DNA from: Alkalibacillus haloalkaliphilus
GTDB lineage: Bacteria > Bacillota > Bacilli > Bacillales > Alkalibacillaceae
Reading direction: 5' to 3'
DNA length: 64,000 nucleotides
Assembly (NCBI RefSeq): GCF_007991275.1
Contig: NZ_BJYA01000010.1
Coordinates: forward strand, 58,625-122,624
The notes under the pieces are model-generated. The model saw only the letters and a list, made by a program, of their open reading frames with translations, was not told where the DNA came from and made no database searches. This document shows, piece after piece, positions 34,267 through 42,840 of this stretch. Position numbers and translations under genes: made by a program. The first letter of the stretch is position 1, and every line of letters starts with the position of its first letter.

Positions 34267-35319
34267 TTATATCTTTACAGGATTTGGCTTTATATATAAT
34301 TTAGTTTTAAAGTAATTCCGCATGACACCTTTCAACTTAGATATTTGCTTACTACTATTTGGGCTTGGTTGAAACCTAATCGTTAAGCTTTCGGTTGAAT
34401 CGGATAAAGCATCATCGACCTGCACTCTGACCTTTCCGTTGTATAAAGCTGAATGAATAAGTTGCTGTTTTACTTTAATATAGTCTGATTCGATTTGCTT
34501 CCCTTTAACAAAGGCGATTTTTTGTTCATTATGTATAGCTTCACTATAATAGCGATTAATAAAATGTGCGTCACGATAAGTTTTTACAACATTCCCACTT
34601 TTGTTAGGATCAACCTCCTCCCACATCGCTTTACCTAATTTATATAAATTCAACCCATAACGTGGCCGCTCATAAAGTTGTAACTCGGTTAAACCAATTT
34701 CTAAATTCATTAATCCTGCCTTTTTAATTAATGGTATTTGATGATACGTAGCCCAGCCTTCGTTCATGATTTTCGTTTGACTTACTGCTTCAAAGTATTT
34801 CGCTTCATTAGCCACCATATTAGCAAGCTCTCTTTTGTGTCTGCATAAATTCAGTCTGTTGATTAAGCTGTCTAAATTTAATGTTGTCACATGAATTAAA
34901 TCAAAAAGCTCATTCATTTTAGATAAAAATGAAACAACTTCTGCATAACCATATATTCTTATTGCCTCATCAAATATACGGCGATGGTGGAAAAGTTTCT
35001 TCCTCATATTTTCTGCCTGGTCCTTTAAGTACTTGTTATAGTGTGAAAAGTGAGAGTGCCCAAATGAGTGAGCTAAAATCAGTAAATTAAGTATTTGATC
35101 GTTGCTTTCATTTATGTATGCGGTCTTATCTATTTGATCGAACATCTCTGCTACGTAGTGCTCACGACTTGTTTTCTTAGGCTGGTACAGTCGTTTTTGA
35201 TAACCTTTTGCCTGTAATAAGTCAAGTTCTTCACGATCAATTGTAATTATTTTAAATGGTTCAGGCTCCAAGCCAACAAGTGAGCAACTTTCCTTCAATT
35301 TTTCATAAGAGCTATTCAA
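34267..35319 (-). CDS. Divergent, shortened SpoVR-like protein
   Basis: 350 residues from a TTG at 35319, placed 5 nt behind GGTGGAGG; an upstream GTG lies in that site. Landmarks of SpoVR are kept in order: LAHSFGHSHF (82-91) for the usual LIAHVLAHCDFF, then TKIMNEGWATYH (182-193) and LNLYKLG (223-229), then the ESD-like C-terminal region. The family is normally about 470 residues. Missing here are the FSHWSFGK N-terminal block and the acidic insert in the middle. SpoVR relatives act with PrkA and YhbH (DUF444) in spore cortex formation or stress; shortened relatives of both lie at 56670 and 61830. Upstream is a 20-bp repeat array with no clear promoter. Confidence 0.75.
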   Translation of the reverse strand: MNSSYEKLKESCSLVGLEPEPFKIITIDREELDLLQAKGYQKRLYQPKKTSREHYVAEMFDQIDKTAYINESNDQILNLLILAHSFGHSHFSHYNKYLKDQAENMRKKLFHHRRIFDEAIRIYGYAEVVSFLSKMNELFDLIHVTTLNLDSLINRLNLCRHKRELANMVANEAKYFEAVSQTKIMNEGWATYHQIPLIKKAGLMNLEIGLTELQLYERPRYGLNLYKLGKAMWEEVDPNKSGNVVKTYRDAHFINRYYSEAIHNEQKIAFVKGKQIESDYIKVKQQLIHSALYNGKVRVQVDDALSDSTESLTIRFQPSPNSSKQISKLKGVMRNYFKTKLYIKPNPVKI

Positions 35320-35360
35320 TGAAACCTCCACCTTTTTTGACGATTGTTTATGTGGTGAAT

Positions 35361-35495
35361 TTATCAGCGCTCAGAATGATTTATCAGCGCTTGCAAAATT
35401 TTATCAGCGTTCAGATGAACTTTATCGGCGCTCGTCAACTTTTATCAGCGTTCAGACAAATTTATCGGCGCTCGATCGAATTAATCAGCGCTCAA
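35361..35495. repeat. Intergenic array of 20-bp repeats upstream of the SpoVR-like gene
   Basis: The core TTATC(A/G)GCG(C/T)TC starts at 35361, 35381, 35401, 35422, 35442, 35462 and (TTAATCAGCGCTC) about 35482. That is seven units at 20-bp spacing with one 21. Between cores are 8-9 variable bases, mostly A/T. It separates the terminator of the YhcN lipoprotein gene from the SpoVR-like gene, both on the minus strand. Confidence 0.9.
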
Positions 35496-35504
35496 GTATG
35501 CAAA

Positions 35505-35533
35505 AAGATGGAGCTACTTATTAGCTCCATCTT
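35505..35533 (-). terminator. Terminator of the YhcN-type lipoprotein gene
   Basis: AAGATGGAGCTA (35505-35516) pairs perfectly with TAGCTCCATCTT (35522-35533); TTTTTGC follows on the minus strand. Confidence 0.9.
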
Positions 35534-35543
35534 CTAAAAATTA

Positions 35544-36164
35544 TTAACGTTCTAAATTAGGGAAAACACGATCTAACATCGCATTGAACTCTTCGAAGAA
35601 TCCTTCAATTGGATCCCCTTCATTGACACGTTGCGTATAATCATTGACCATGTTGAAGAAATCAGGGTTAGCGGAGACGTATACATTATTTAAATCTTGC
35701 TTAGTCGAATTAACAACGTCTGCAACCTCTTCTTTTACTTCATCACTTAAATCGTCAGTACCATTATCATTATTATGAAGTACAACTGCCACATATGCAT
35801 TGTTATCTCCAGTCATTACATATGCTTGACTCACTTCATCAACTTGGTCTGTTACATCATCTGCTGCTTCTTCTGCAACGTCAAAACGCATCATACCATC
35901 TTGACCTCTATTACGATCAGTTGTACCTGTTCCAGTCCCCATTTGGTTGCCTTGTTGACCACCTTGTTGACCCATACGGTCGCCTTGGCGATCCATTTGT
36001 CCTTGACGATCAGTTACATTCATTTGACCATCTTGTTGACCTGTTCTGTCACCTGATTGTTGGTTACCTGTTTGATTGTCACCCATTAAGTTAGTATCTC
36101 CAGGTTGACAAGCAGCCATTGCTAAAAATAATACAAGCATGAACGGAACTACCCAAAAGCGCAT
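35544..36164 (-). CDS. YhcN/YlaJ-family spore lipoprotein
   Basis: 206 residues from ATG 36164 behind AGGAGG; the longer ORF upstream lacks a site and would overlap the ABC gene. The lipobox ends at Cys19 (LAMAACQ). A Gln/Gly/Asp/Arg-rich low-complexity linker (about 28-90) is followed by a YhcN/YlaJ domain: AYVMTGDNNAYVAVVL and YVSANPDFFNMVNDY. In Bacillus these lipoproteins sit in the spore inner membrane and help germination. A gerA-type operon lies 9 kb away. Confidence 0.85.
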   Translation of the reverse strand: MRFWVVPFMLVLFLAMAACQPGDTNLMGDNQTGNQQSGDRTGQQDGQMNVTDRQGQMDRQGDRMGQQGGQQGNQMGTGTGTTDRNRGQDGMMRFDVAEEAADDVTDQVDEVSQAYVMTGDNNAYVAVVLHNNDNGTDDLSDEVKEEVADVVNSTKQDLNNVYVSANPDFFNMVNDYTQRVNEGDPIEGFFEEFNAMLDRVFPNLER

Positions 36165-36264
36165 ATTCCAGCCTCCTTTCCTCATTAATCTAGTCTTAGT
36201 ATGGAAAGGGACGTAAAATAATATGCTTCTTCGTGTCGAAGTTATATTACCATTTATTACTATA

Positions 36265-36957
36265 TTAATTTTGTACTGCAAACATCTTGTTTAATGGGCT
36301 ATCAACCAACTTATATTCCTCAGCTTTTTGTGGTAAGTTTTCAATTGAGAATTGATCAACCATTCGTCCATCTTCTAATACCCACAACGTTTTAGCTAAA
36401 TGATGGATGACGTGCCAATCATGTGTAATTAAAACAATTGTCACCCCATCTTCATTAAGTAGACGTAACCATTGCAACATATCATGTTTCGCTGCTAAGT
36501 CTACACCGACAAATGCTTCGTCTAAAAAGATGATATCAGGTTCATGAATTAATCCGACTGCTAAATTTAATTTTCTAGCCATCCCTCCACTTAACTCTTC
36601 AACTTTTTTCTTTTTTATCTCATTTAAACTTAGCGCATTCGACATCGCTTCGATAAATTCACGGTCTTTTTGTTTCGTCATTTTTTTGTAGAAGGATAAG
36701 TGGTCTTTTACTGTCATATTAGGAAAGAGCGCTAGTTGTTGTGGGATATATCCAACAGGCTTAGACGTGAGTTTGTCTTGTTTATAAACACCTTGATCCG
36801 GCTCAATTAAACCAGCCAACATTTTTAATAATGTTGATTTCCCTGCACCATTTGGGCCGAATAAACAAATTGAATCTCCTTGCTTTACTTCAGCTGATAT
36901 ACCATTCAATATCATTTTGTTCTTATTTTTATATATGATGTTATTTAATTGAAGCAT
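36265..36957 (-). CDS. ABC-2 exporter ATP-binding protein
   Basis: 230 residues. Walker A GPNGAGKST (34-42), signature LSGGMARKLNLA, Walker B DIIFLDEAFVG and switch His LITHDWHVI are intact, so it should be active. It is the last gene of a four-gene minus-strand operon (492-residue membrane protein, two permeases, ATPase); 19 bp separate it from the permease gene. The signature helix resembles NatA/CcmA-type exporters. Substrate unknown. Confidence 0.88.
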   Translation of the reverse strand: MLQLNNIIYKNKNKMILNGISAEVKQGDSICLFGPNGAGKSTLLKMLAGLIEPDQGVYKQDKLTSKPVGYIPQQLALFPNMTVKDHLSFYKKMTKQKDREFIEAMSNALSLNEIKKKKVEELSGGMARKLNLAVGLIHEPDIIFLDEAFVGVDLAAKHDMLQWLRLLNEDGVTIVLITHDWHVIHHLAKTLWVLEDGRMVDQFSIENLPQKAEEYKLVDSPLNKMFAVQN

Positions 36958-36976
36958 AAACTTACACCTCTTTCCA

Positions 36977-37978
36977 TCAACTTAGCCACACTGGAATTAA
37001 GAAATAACCCCACCATGCTTCATCAACGATCTGCCAATCGACTAACATAAACATTACAATAGAGACGATCCAATACATAATAGTTAACGCTAAAAACGTC
37101 TTACGGTTCTTTAACAGCAAATTAAAGATTAATAACAATAACACAGAAATAATACAAAGGAAAAATAAACTCATAAGAGCATTTGTTTCCAATTGAATGT
37201 TCATTTGTGAACTTATTAGACCGACTCCACTTAATAAAACACTAATCAGCACAAGCATTAACGTCAACCAGCTTCGATATAACTTCACCTTTCCAAACGT
37301 ATAGACCGACAATCGGTTCAGTAATTGTGTTTCACGATATTGGTCAATAAACGATGTAAAATAAATTATAAGTAGCCATATGTATGCCCAAATAAATAAA
37401 AGTATAGGACCATGTTTCACTTCATGACGCTCATCAACTTGACTGCCATGCCCATAAGATTGAAAGTTCATTTGGAATAATGGATCCGGTTCAAAATAAC
37501 GAAGTCCAAAATCAAACACTTCCTGCCTACTAACTTGCTCAAGTTCATCTGTTACATAACGTGCTGCTTCATGACGAACAACTGTTTCCATTAACGTCGC
37601 CGCAATATATTCCTTAAACAGACCGTCAACAATACTGTGATCATATCGATACCACGTGAACAACTCATCTATGTTGCCGTTTTGAACTTTCTTCTCAAAG
37701 TTATTTTCAACAACAAAAATCGCCTCTACATCACCCCTTGCCAAGCTTTGTAAGTCTAATTCATTATTTACTTGAACTGAGAAAGGCTCTGGTTCATCTA
37801 CTCTTTCCATCAACTCATTGAACTCACTCTGTTCATAAGGGTCTACAACTTGTACCGATACACGAAAATCGTCGGCTGTTTGCTGAAACAATGAGATGCT
37901 AATTAACAATATGATTGGCATTAGAATGAGGAGTAACAGTGTCGTTTTTTTCGTTAATATCGATTTCCATAAGATCAT
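36977..37978 (-). CDS. ABC-2 type exporter permease
   Basis: 333 residues. One N-terminal membrane helix (about 12-30) is followed by a large outer loop of some 150 residues and then five to six helices (about 190-330). This is the layout of ABC-2 permeases with an extended extracytoplasmic domain. The start overlaps the stop of the preceding permease gene by 4 bp (ATGA). With that permease it likely makes a heterodimeric channel driven by the ATPase at 36265. Confidence 0.8.
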   Translation of the reverse strand: MILWKSILTKKTTLLLLILMPIILLISISLFQQTADDFRVSVQVVDPYEQSEFNELMERVDEPEPFSVQVNNELDLQSLARGDVEAIFVVENNFEKKVQNGNIDELFTWYRYDHSIVDGLFKEYIAATLMETVVRHEAARYVTDELEQVSRQEVFDFGLRYFEPDPLFQMNFQSYGHGSQVDERHEVKHGPILLFIWAYIWLLIIYFTSFIDQYRETQLLNRLSVYTFGKVKLYRSWLTLMLVLISVLLSGVGLISSQMNIQLETNALMSLFFLCIISVLLLLIFNLLLKNRKTFLALTIMYWIVSIVMFMLVDWQIVDEAWWGYFLIPVWLS

Positions 37979-39150
37979 GTTAAAGCCTCACCCCTTCTTG
38001 TCCCAAGCCATAACAGTATAAACAGTAAAAAGACTACTGCTCCCATTACAAGCCATTCAATGATCGGAATTTCGCCTACATTAATTATGGTATAAAACGA
38101 TTGGTTCATAATATAAGCTACACTGCTCTGTGCCCATTCTGGTAAAAAGGCGTTTGTCAAAATAAGACCACTAATAAATAATAAGCCTATACTAAGGAAA
38201 CTAAAAATCATTAATGTGAAGGCTGGCACTTTAATTACACGATCTAACAGTAAGTATAAAAGACAAAAAATAGCTGCAATCGTCCCCCACTGCACAAGCA
38301 ATAAAAACATGTTTATTTCCGTTACTAAGTTTGGAATAATTAAAGCAAATATAATCATGTACAAAATACTCATGCTAAATAGAACAATGAATTCAGATAC
38401 GGACCGTTTCCATTCGGTTAATCGAATTATAGTAAACCTTTCTTCAATCCCGTGCCAAGCCTTAGGTTTGAAAAGAAAGTTAAAGAAGAGAAGCGTTAAA
38501 ACATATAAAAGCGATACTACTCCCACATAGGCTTGTTGCTCCCAAGATAAAGTGTTCATTTCAGCTAAATTATGCTCAACAAATAAACTGTTTCTACCTA
38601 ATGTTAATAGAGTGAAATGTACAGTCATTTGTTGTACTAGATCACGACGTTCATCATCAGACATCTGTGAACCTAAATAATGATTAACCGTATTAACACC
38701 ACTTTGGGCAGCTGTAATATAATCTTGTCCACTCTTTAACAGTAAGTAACCAAGTTGTGAAGCAAATGGCTGACGCTCATTTAAATAAACATCTATAGGT
38801 TCGTTTACACCGCTTCTTAACTGTGAAGTAAAGCCTTCAGGAACACGGATGATCGCTGCGACATTTTGCTGACCGACATAATCATCTACAACTCCATCTT
38901 TGCGAAGAAATTCAACATGTTCAGCTAAAGTTTCATCATTTTCTAATTGTTGTATTAACGTATTTGTTTCAAACGTTTGATCTTCATCTATAACGATTAA
39001 CGAAACGTCTTCTAACTCTGATTGAACAGACTGATAGATCACCATCCCAACAATTAAAACTATAGCAATCGGCAAACTAATGACAAAAAGGAGGAGAACG
39101 GGTGATTTTAATATTCGTTTTAACTCAAACAAACTGTAAGTAAAGATCAA
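37975..39150 (-). CDS. ABC-2 type exporter permease
   Basis: 391 residues, TTG start behind GGGGAGGGG. Same layout as its partner: helix at about 16-38, a large loop with SLIVIDEDQTFETN and VAAIIRVPEGFTSQLR (typical of ABC-2 extracellular domains), then five to six helices and a basic end. The fold resembles YhgE/LinF-style exporters. It lies 20 bp after the 492-residue protein gene. Confidence 0.8.
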   Translation of the reverse strand: MIFTYSLFELKRILKSPVLLLFVISLPIAIVLIVGMVIYQSVQSELEDVSLIVIDEDQTFETNTLIQQLENDETLAEHVEFLRKDGVVDDYVGQQNVAAIIRVPEGFTSQLRSGVNEPIDVYLNERQPFASQLGYLLLKSGQDYITAAQSGVNTVNHYLGSQMSDDERRDLVQQMTVHFTLLTLGRNSLFVEHNLAEMNTLSWEQQAYVGVVSLLYVLTLLFFNFLFKPKAWHGIEERFTIIRLTEWKRSVSEFIVLFSMSILYMIIFALIIPNLVTEINMFLLLVQWGTIAAIFCLLYLLLDRVIKVPAFTLMIFSFLSIGLLFISGLILTNAFLPEWAQSSVAYIMNQSFYTIINVGEIPIIEWLVMGAVVFLLFILLWLGTRRGEALT

Positions 39151-39170
39151 GTTCCCCTCCCCTTTCTATA

Positions 39171-40649
39171 CTAAAATGGCCACATTTCTCTAATGAGTTC
39201 ATCAACTTCGTCAGTCGCGATTGACTTAGCTTGTTGATACAGCCTTTCGAGTTCATATAGAGTGTCCCATTCAATCCATTGTGTTTCCTCTTCTTCTATA
39301 ATTGGTACATCAACATTGTCTACAAAGTTTATATCTCTTTCTATTGATAATTCGATTTCGTTAAATGGAATGTCCCGTTGCCCTAACAACTCTTCATCAA
39401 TAATTAAATTAATGTATGTGTTATGCACACCTCTTTGGTCACTATGTTGATACTCATTCGTCAACTTACCTTGTAACGGATTTTGGGTCGTGTCATCAGC
39501 TAAATATAATTCAAAATTTGTTTGTTTTAATCCGTCTTCGTGAATTGTATGCCAATTTAACCTTGCTGCATCATACTCTCCGTTAAATTCGTATTGTACG
39601 AAGGCGTTTTGCTCAATGTTTAGCTGATTGCCTTCCTCAACACCGCTTGATGTGTGACGAACTTCAAAGTCTTGTTGACGATCCTGACTTTGAACTTTTA
39701 GAACAAGTTCAGTTTCGAAGCTGTGATTCTGTAAGAAGGTATTAAAGCTTAAATGAACGTCATATAAGTCTTCCTCATACTGAATGACAGCAAATAACTC
39801 TCGATTTTCAACGAACTGATCGCTAAACGTTGCTTCGTATAGTACATCATCTTTTACTTGAACCTTTTCAATTGTATTTAACAAGTCTTGGTTAACTTCA
39901 TCATTTGCTTCAACGTTCTCAACGACTTCTGATAAAAACGAATTTGCTTCTTGTTCAGGCAATTCAACTGTAAGTTTTCGTTGATCCCCTGATAAGTCTT
40001 CAACATCAAAATTTAAATTACTAATGAGTTGAGCAAACATGAGACCATATCGATCAGAACTTTGAGTTATTGAATGACGTTCAAACCAATTACTTTGTGC
40101 GTCATACCATTTAGGAACTTCTAAAAAATAGTCCTCAGCATTAGGGAGTTCAAGACGGTTTTTCACTCCATAAACACGAGGAAGCCAATCAGCTTTTAAC
40201 TGTGTGTAACTGTCATTTTGATAAAGTATACCATCCATCAAGTGAATCCCCATTGCTTCCAACTGAAAATTATAACCAACTTCACTTGTATTTGGGGACA
40301 AAAAGCGTGTCCCACTTATTTCTGATGATAATAACAGACTTCTGATCGTATCTAGTTGGCGGCCTCCACTACTTGAGTTGACATTACCTTTTATAACAAA
40401 ACCTGCTTCTGAAGGTGTATTTGATAATGAGTTCATTAGCTTATGCTCTTCTTGCGTATATTGATCAGTGTATTGTGTTAGCTGTTCAACGGTATTTTGT
40501 TCAATTTCTGCGTATTGCATAGCAGGATGATTTGTATAAAAATAATAGACCGCTATTACAGCAAGTATAATAAGTATACATACCCCTAATAGCACTTTTT
40601 GAAAACGTGTTTTTAAAAAACGTTCCCTTAACTTTTGGTTACGTGTCAT
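39171..40649 (-). CDS. Membrane-anchored extracytoplasmic protein of an ABC-2 operon, family not recognised
   Basis: 492 residues. A basic N-terminus (about 1-17) and one hydrophobic anchor (about 18-37) precede some 450 exported residues of mixed beta structure, rich in Gln, Asn, Glu and Asp. The C-terminus, ending EMWPF, has a helix near ELERLYQQAKSIA. It is the first gene of an operon with two ABC-2 permeases and an ATPase. An accessory domain that accepts or guides the exported substrate is a reasonable guess, but no motif proves it. I do not recognise the family. Confidence 0.65.
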   Translation of the reverse strand: MTRNQKLRERFLKTRFQKVLLGVCILIILAVIAVYYFYTNHPAMQYAEIEQNTVEQLTQYTDQYTQEEHKLMNSLSNTPSEAGFVIKGNVNSSSGGRQLDTIRSLLLSSEISGTRFLSPNTSEVGYNFQLEAMGIHLMDGILYQNDSYTQLKADWLPRVYGVKNRLELPNAEDYFLEVPKWYDAQSNWFERHSITQSSDRYGLMFAQLISNLNFDVEDLSGDQRKLTVELPEQEANSFLSEVVENVEANDEVNQDLLNTIEKVQVKDDVLYEATFSDQFVENRELFAVIQYEEDLYDVHLSFNTFLQNHSFETELVLKVQSQDRQQDFEVRHTSSGVEEGNQLNIEQNAFVQYEFNGEYDAARLNWHTIHEDGLKQTNFELYLADDTTQNPLQGKLTNEYQHSDQRGVHNTYINLIIDEELLGQRDIPFNEIELSIERDINFVDNVDVPIIEEEETQWIEWDTLYELERLYQQAKSIATDEVDELIREMWPF

Positions 40650-40733
40650 AGTATTCTCCTGACGATTAATATTGTTAATATTATACTATTAAAGTTAGCG
40701 ACAGTTAAGCATCAAATTCTCGCCATGACACTA

Positions 40734-40767
40734 AAAACCACTGAATTCTAGTGAATCCAGTGGTTTT
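40734..40767 (-). terminator. Terminator of sigI-rsgI
   Basis: 40734-40748 pairs with 40753-40767 (14 of 15 bp, 4-nt loop); T-rich on the minus strand. Confidence 0.85.
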
Positions 40768-40784
40768 TATTACTCATATACTCA

Positions 40785-42041
40785 TTAATCATCATTCTTT
40801 TTTTGTTGACCTGGTGGGACAAAGTTATCATCTTGCCCTGGTGGTGTGAAACCATTATTGCCTTTCCCTTGGCCAGGGTGGTCATCCCCGTCACGTTGAC
40901 CGGGAGGACCATCTTCTCCAAATACAGGGTGTTCGTCATCTTTATTGGACTCATCTTCATCTTGTGACTGTCCATTATTATTACCGTTTCCGTTTCCGTT
41001 TCCATTTCCCTGGTTTTCATTTCTTTGTTGCTTTCCATTATTTCCATTATTACTTTTTTCTTCTTTTTTCTCATCTGCTTGTTCTTCTCGCTCATCGTTA
41101 TTTGAATCTTCTTCATTTGAACGATCTTCTTGCTCATCATCTTGTTCGCGATCAGCTTCTTCTAATAGTTTCTCTAAGCGATCTTCATCGATTTTTTTCT
41201 TTAACCCTGGTGGTAACTCATCACGATTTGTTCGATCTAAAAATCGTGCCAAAACTTCTTCAATCCGTTCATTATGTTCAGACTTATTTTCTTGCTCACC
41301 AGTTTCGTCATCTGTACTAACTTGTTCAGAGACTACTGCTTCACCTTGGTCTTCTTGTTCTTCACGTGAATCTCCGTATAGTACTTCAGTTGCATACATA
41401 ACATTCATTGAGGTATTTTCCTTAATCGCTTCATCTCTTAAGTCTTTTGAAACTTCAAACGACGCTATATTTATGTCTTGATCAAATTCATCTAATAATT
41501 GATTGGATAATGAATTTAATAATTGCCTCTCATCAACTTGATCTACATAACTAACGCCTAGTAAGACTTGTCGGTCATTATCTAAGTATCCTAAATCTCG
41601 ACTTAACGAAATGACACTTGATGAAACTGTTTCTAGCGATTCCCCTTTATAATCACCTATTTCACTCAGCATACTACTACCGTCATCATTTAAAGGTTCA
41701 GCATCAATAATGTCGTATGAATCATCAACCGTAAACTCAATACTCGGATTAATATCTAAATTAATATAAGCATAGGCATGAGTTTCATTTTGGTTGAACC
41801 AAGTAAAGAATGGGAAAATCAAAGCGAGACATAATACTACCATTGCTAGTGCTTTCCACTGACTTCGCGACTGAAGTAAGTTTAAAGCTGAAGCCACAAC
41901 TGACTTTTCTTCTATCGGCGTAAAACTAACCTCTTCACCAATTTGGACTCCTTGGTCAATTTTAGCCTTATAAAAAGACCCATCCGGCGTCAGCATAATA
42001 TAATGTCTTCGCTTCGCTTCAACGACAACTCCCTTCTTCAT
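40785..42041 (-). CDS. rsgI: Anti-sigma factor RsgI with self-cleaving domain and disordered tail
   Basis: 418 residues. An RsgI N-terminal domain (about 1-56) binds SigI in the cytoplasm, and a membrane helix spans about 64-83. The first outer segment has AYINLDINPSIEF with Asn98-Pro99. In RsgI relatives this NP bond is cut by autoproteolysis before regulated intramembrane proteolysis. From about residue 210 the tail is Glu/Asp/Asn rich, then Gly-Asn and PPGQ repeats, clearly unstructured and probably reaching into the wall. The gene overlaps sigI by 4 bp. Confidence 0.9.
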   Translation of the reverse strand: MKKGVVVEAKRRHYIMLTPDGSFYKAKIDQGVQIGEEVSFTPIEEKSVVASALNLLQSRSQWKALAMVVLCLALIFPFFTWFNQNETHAYAYINLDINPSIEFTVDDSYDIIDAEPLNDDGSSMLSEIGDYKGESLETVSSSVISLSRDLGYLDNDRQVLLGVSYVDQVDERQLLNSLSNQLLDEFDQDINIASFEVSKDLRDEAIKENTSMNVMYATEVLYGDSREEQEDQGEAVVSEQVSTDDETGEQENKSEHNERIEEVLARFLDRTNRDELPPGLKKKIDEDRLEKLLEEADREQDDEQEDRSNEEDSNNDEREEQADEKKEEKSNNGNNGKQQRNENQGNGNGNGNGNNNGQSQDEDESNKDDEHPVFGEDGPPGQRDGDDHPGQGKGNNGFTPPGQDDNFVPPGQQKKNDD

Positions 42042-42781
42042 TCATTCACCCCCTGTACATACTCTTTTAAATAAGTAAAGTCTTCTACAAGTAAAACAAA
42101 GACAGCGAGAATATATTTACGATTACGTTCGATTGTCTTTTTGCTGACATTAACATGGGGTTCAATCTTTTTAATAGGTAATCGTTTTTTAGTTAAGACA
42201 TATTCCCTAAACTCTTTATTCTCATAGACGAATCGAGCAACTTCTTTAGCCGATTCTTTAGCATCTTGGTGTTTAGGAGAGACAGAGACTAATTCTGAGA
42301 AAGATAACTTATATTCTTCCAATTTACGATTATACTCTTCGATCTCCATTTGACGATACCAAGCTACTTGCTCTTCTTCAAATGCATCTTTAGAAACTTG
42401 AGAAAGCCTCCAATCAGCTGCATTCGTTTGCTCTTCTTCATCATCTGATTGATCAAGCGAGACTGTTGTTACATCAACTGATTCTTTTCTAATGTAATCA
42501 ATAACCTTTCGTGTAATAACGAGACGTGCGAACGTTAAAAAGGAACTACCCTTCTCTTCAGAGTAAGAATCAATCGCTTCGTTAAAAGCCATAAAACCTA
42601 CACTAAATTCATCGTCACGTTCAGGGTCTATATAACGTTTACAAACCTTCGATACTGATGTTGCTATGAAAGGTTGATAGCTCGACAACAGATGATGACG
42701 GGCATCTTCATCCCCATGCTGAACAGCACGGACCTGTTCTTCGAGGGGAACGTCCTTTCTGTTTTTCAGACGTTGTAACAC
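42038..42781 (-). CDS. sigI: RNA polymerase sigma factor SigI
   Basis: 247 residues, GTG start. Sigma-70 region 2 is seen in the first 120 residues (DEFSVGFMAFNEAIDSY, SFLTFARLVITRKVIDYIR). The SigI-type C-terminal DNA-binding part includes VNVSKKTIERNRKYILA. SigI directs heat-shock and cell-wall genes in Bacillus and is restrained by the RsgI encoded downstream with a 4-bp overlap. The htrA-like gene is only 59 bp upstream on the same strand. Confidence 0.92.
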   Translation of the reverse strand: MLQRLKNRKDVPLEEQVRAVQHGDEDARHHLLSSYQPFIATSVSKVCKRYIDPERDDEFSVGFMAFNEAIDSYSEEKGSSFLTFARLVITRKVIDYIRKESVDVTTVSLDQSDDEEEQTNAADWRLSQVSKDAFEEEQVAWYRQMEIEEYNRKLEEYKLSFSELVSVSPKHQDAKESAKEVARFVYENKEFREYVLTKKRLPIKKIEPHVNVSKKTIERNRKYILAVFVLLVEDFTYLKEYVQGVNE

Positions 42782-42840
42782 CCCTCATCACCCCCAACTA
42801 TTAATATTTTTCGTAATCAAATTGTAATATTTGACCGTCG

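Noticed and set aside
7531..35495. CRISPR arrays
   Set aside because: The three arrays have short degenerate cores, 8-10 base gaps that are not unique spacers, and no cas genes.
40945..41481. Plus-strand Ser/Phe/Pro-rich ORF
   Set aside because: Antisense to the Glu/Asp/Asn-rich tail of RsgI. The composition is what the complement of such codons gives.
42782..42840. SigI-type promoter suggested by ACCCCC near CGTA
   Set aside because: The ACCCCC is on the plus strand, opposite to sigI, and is the complement of the sigI ribosome-binding region.
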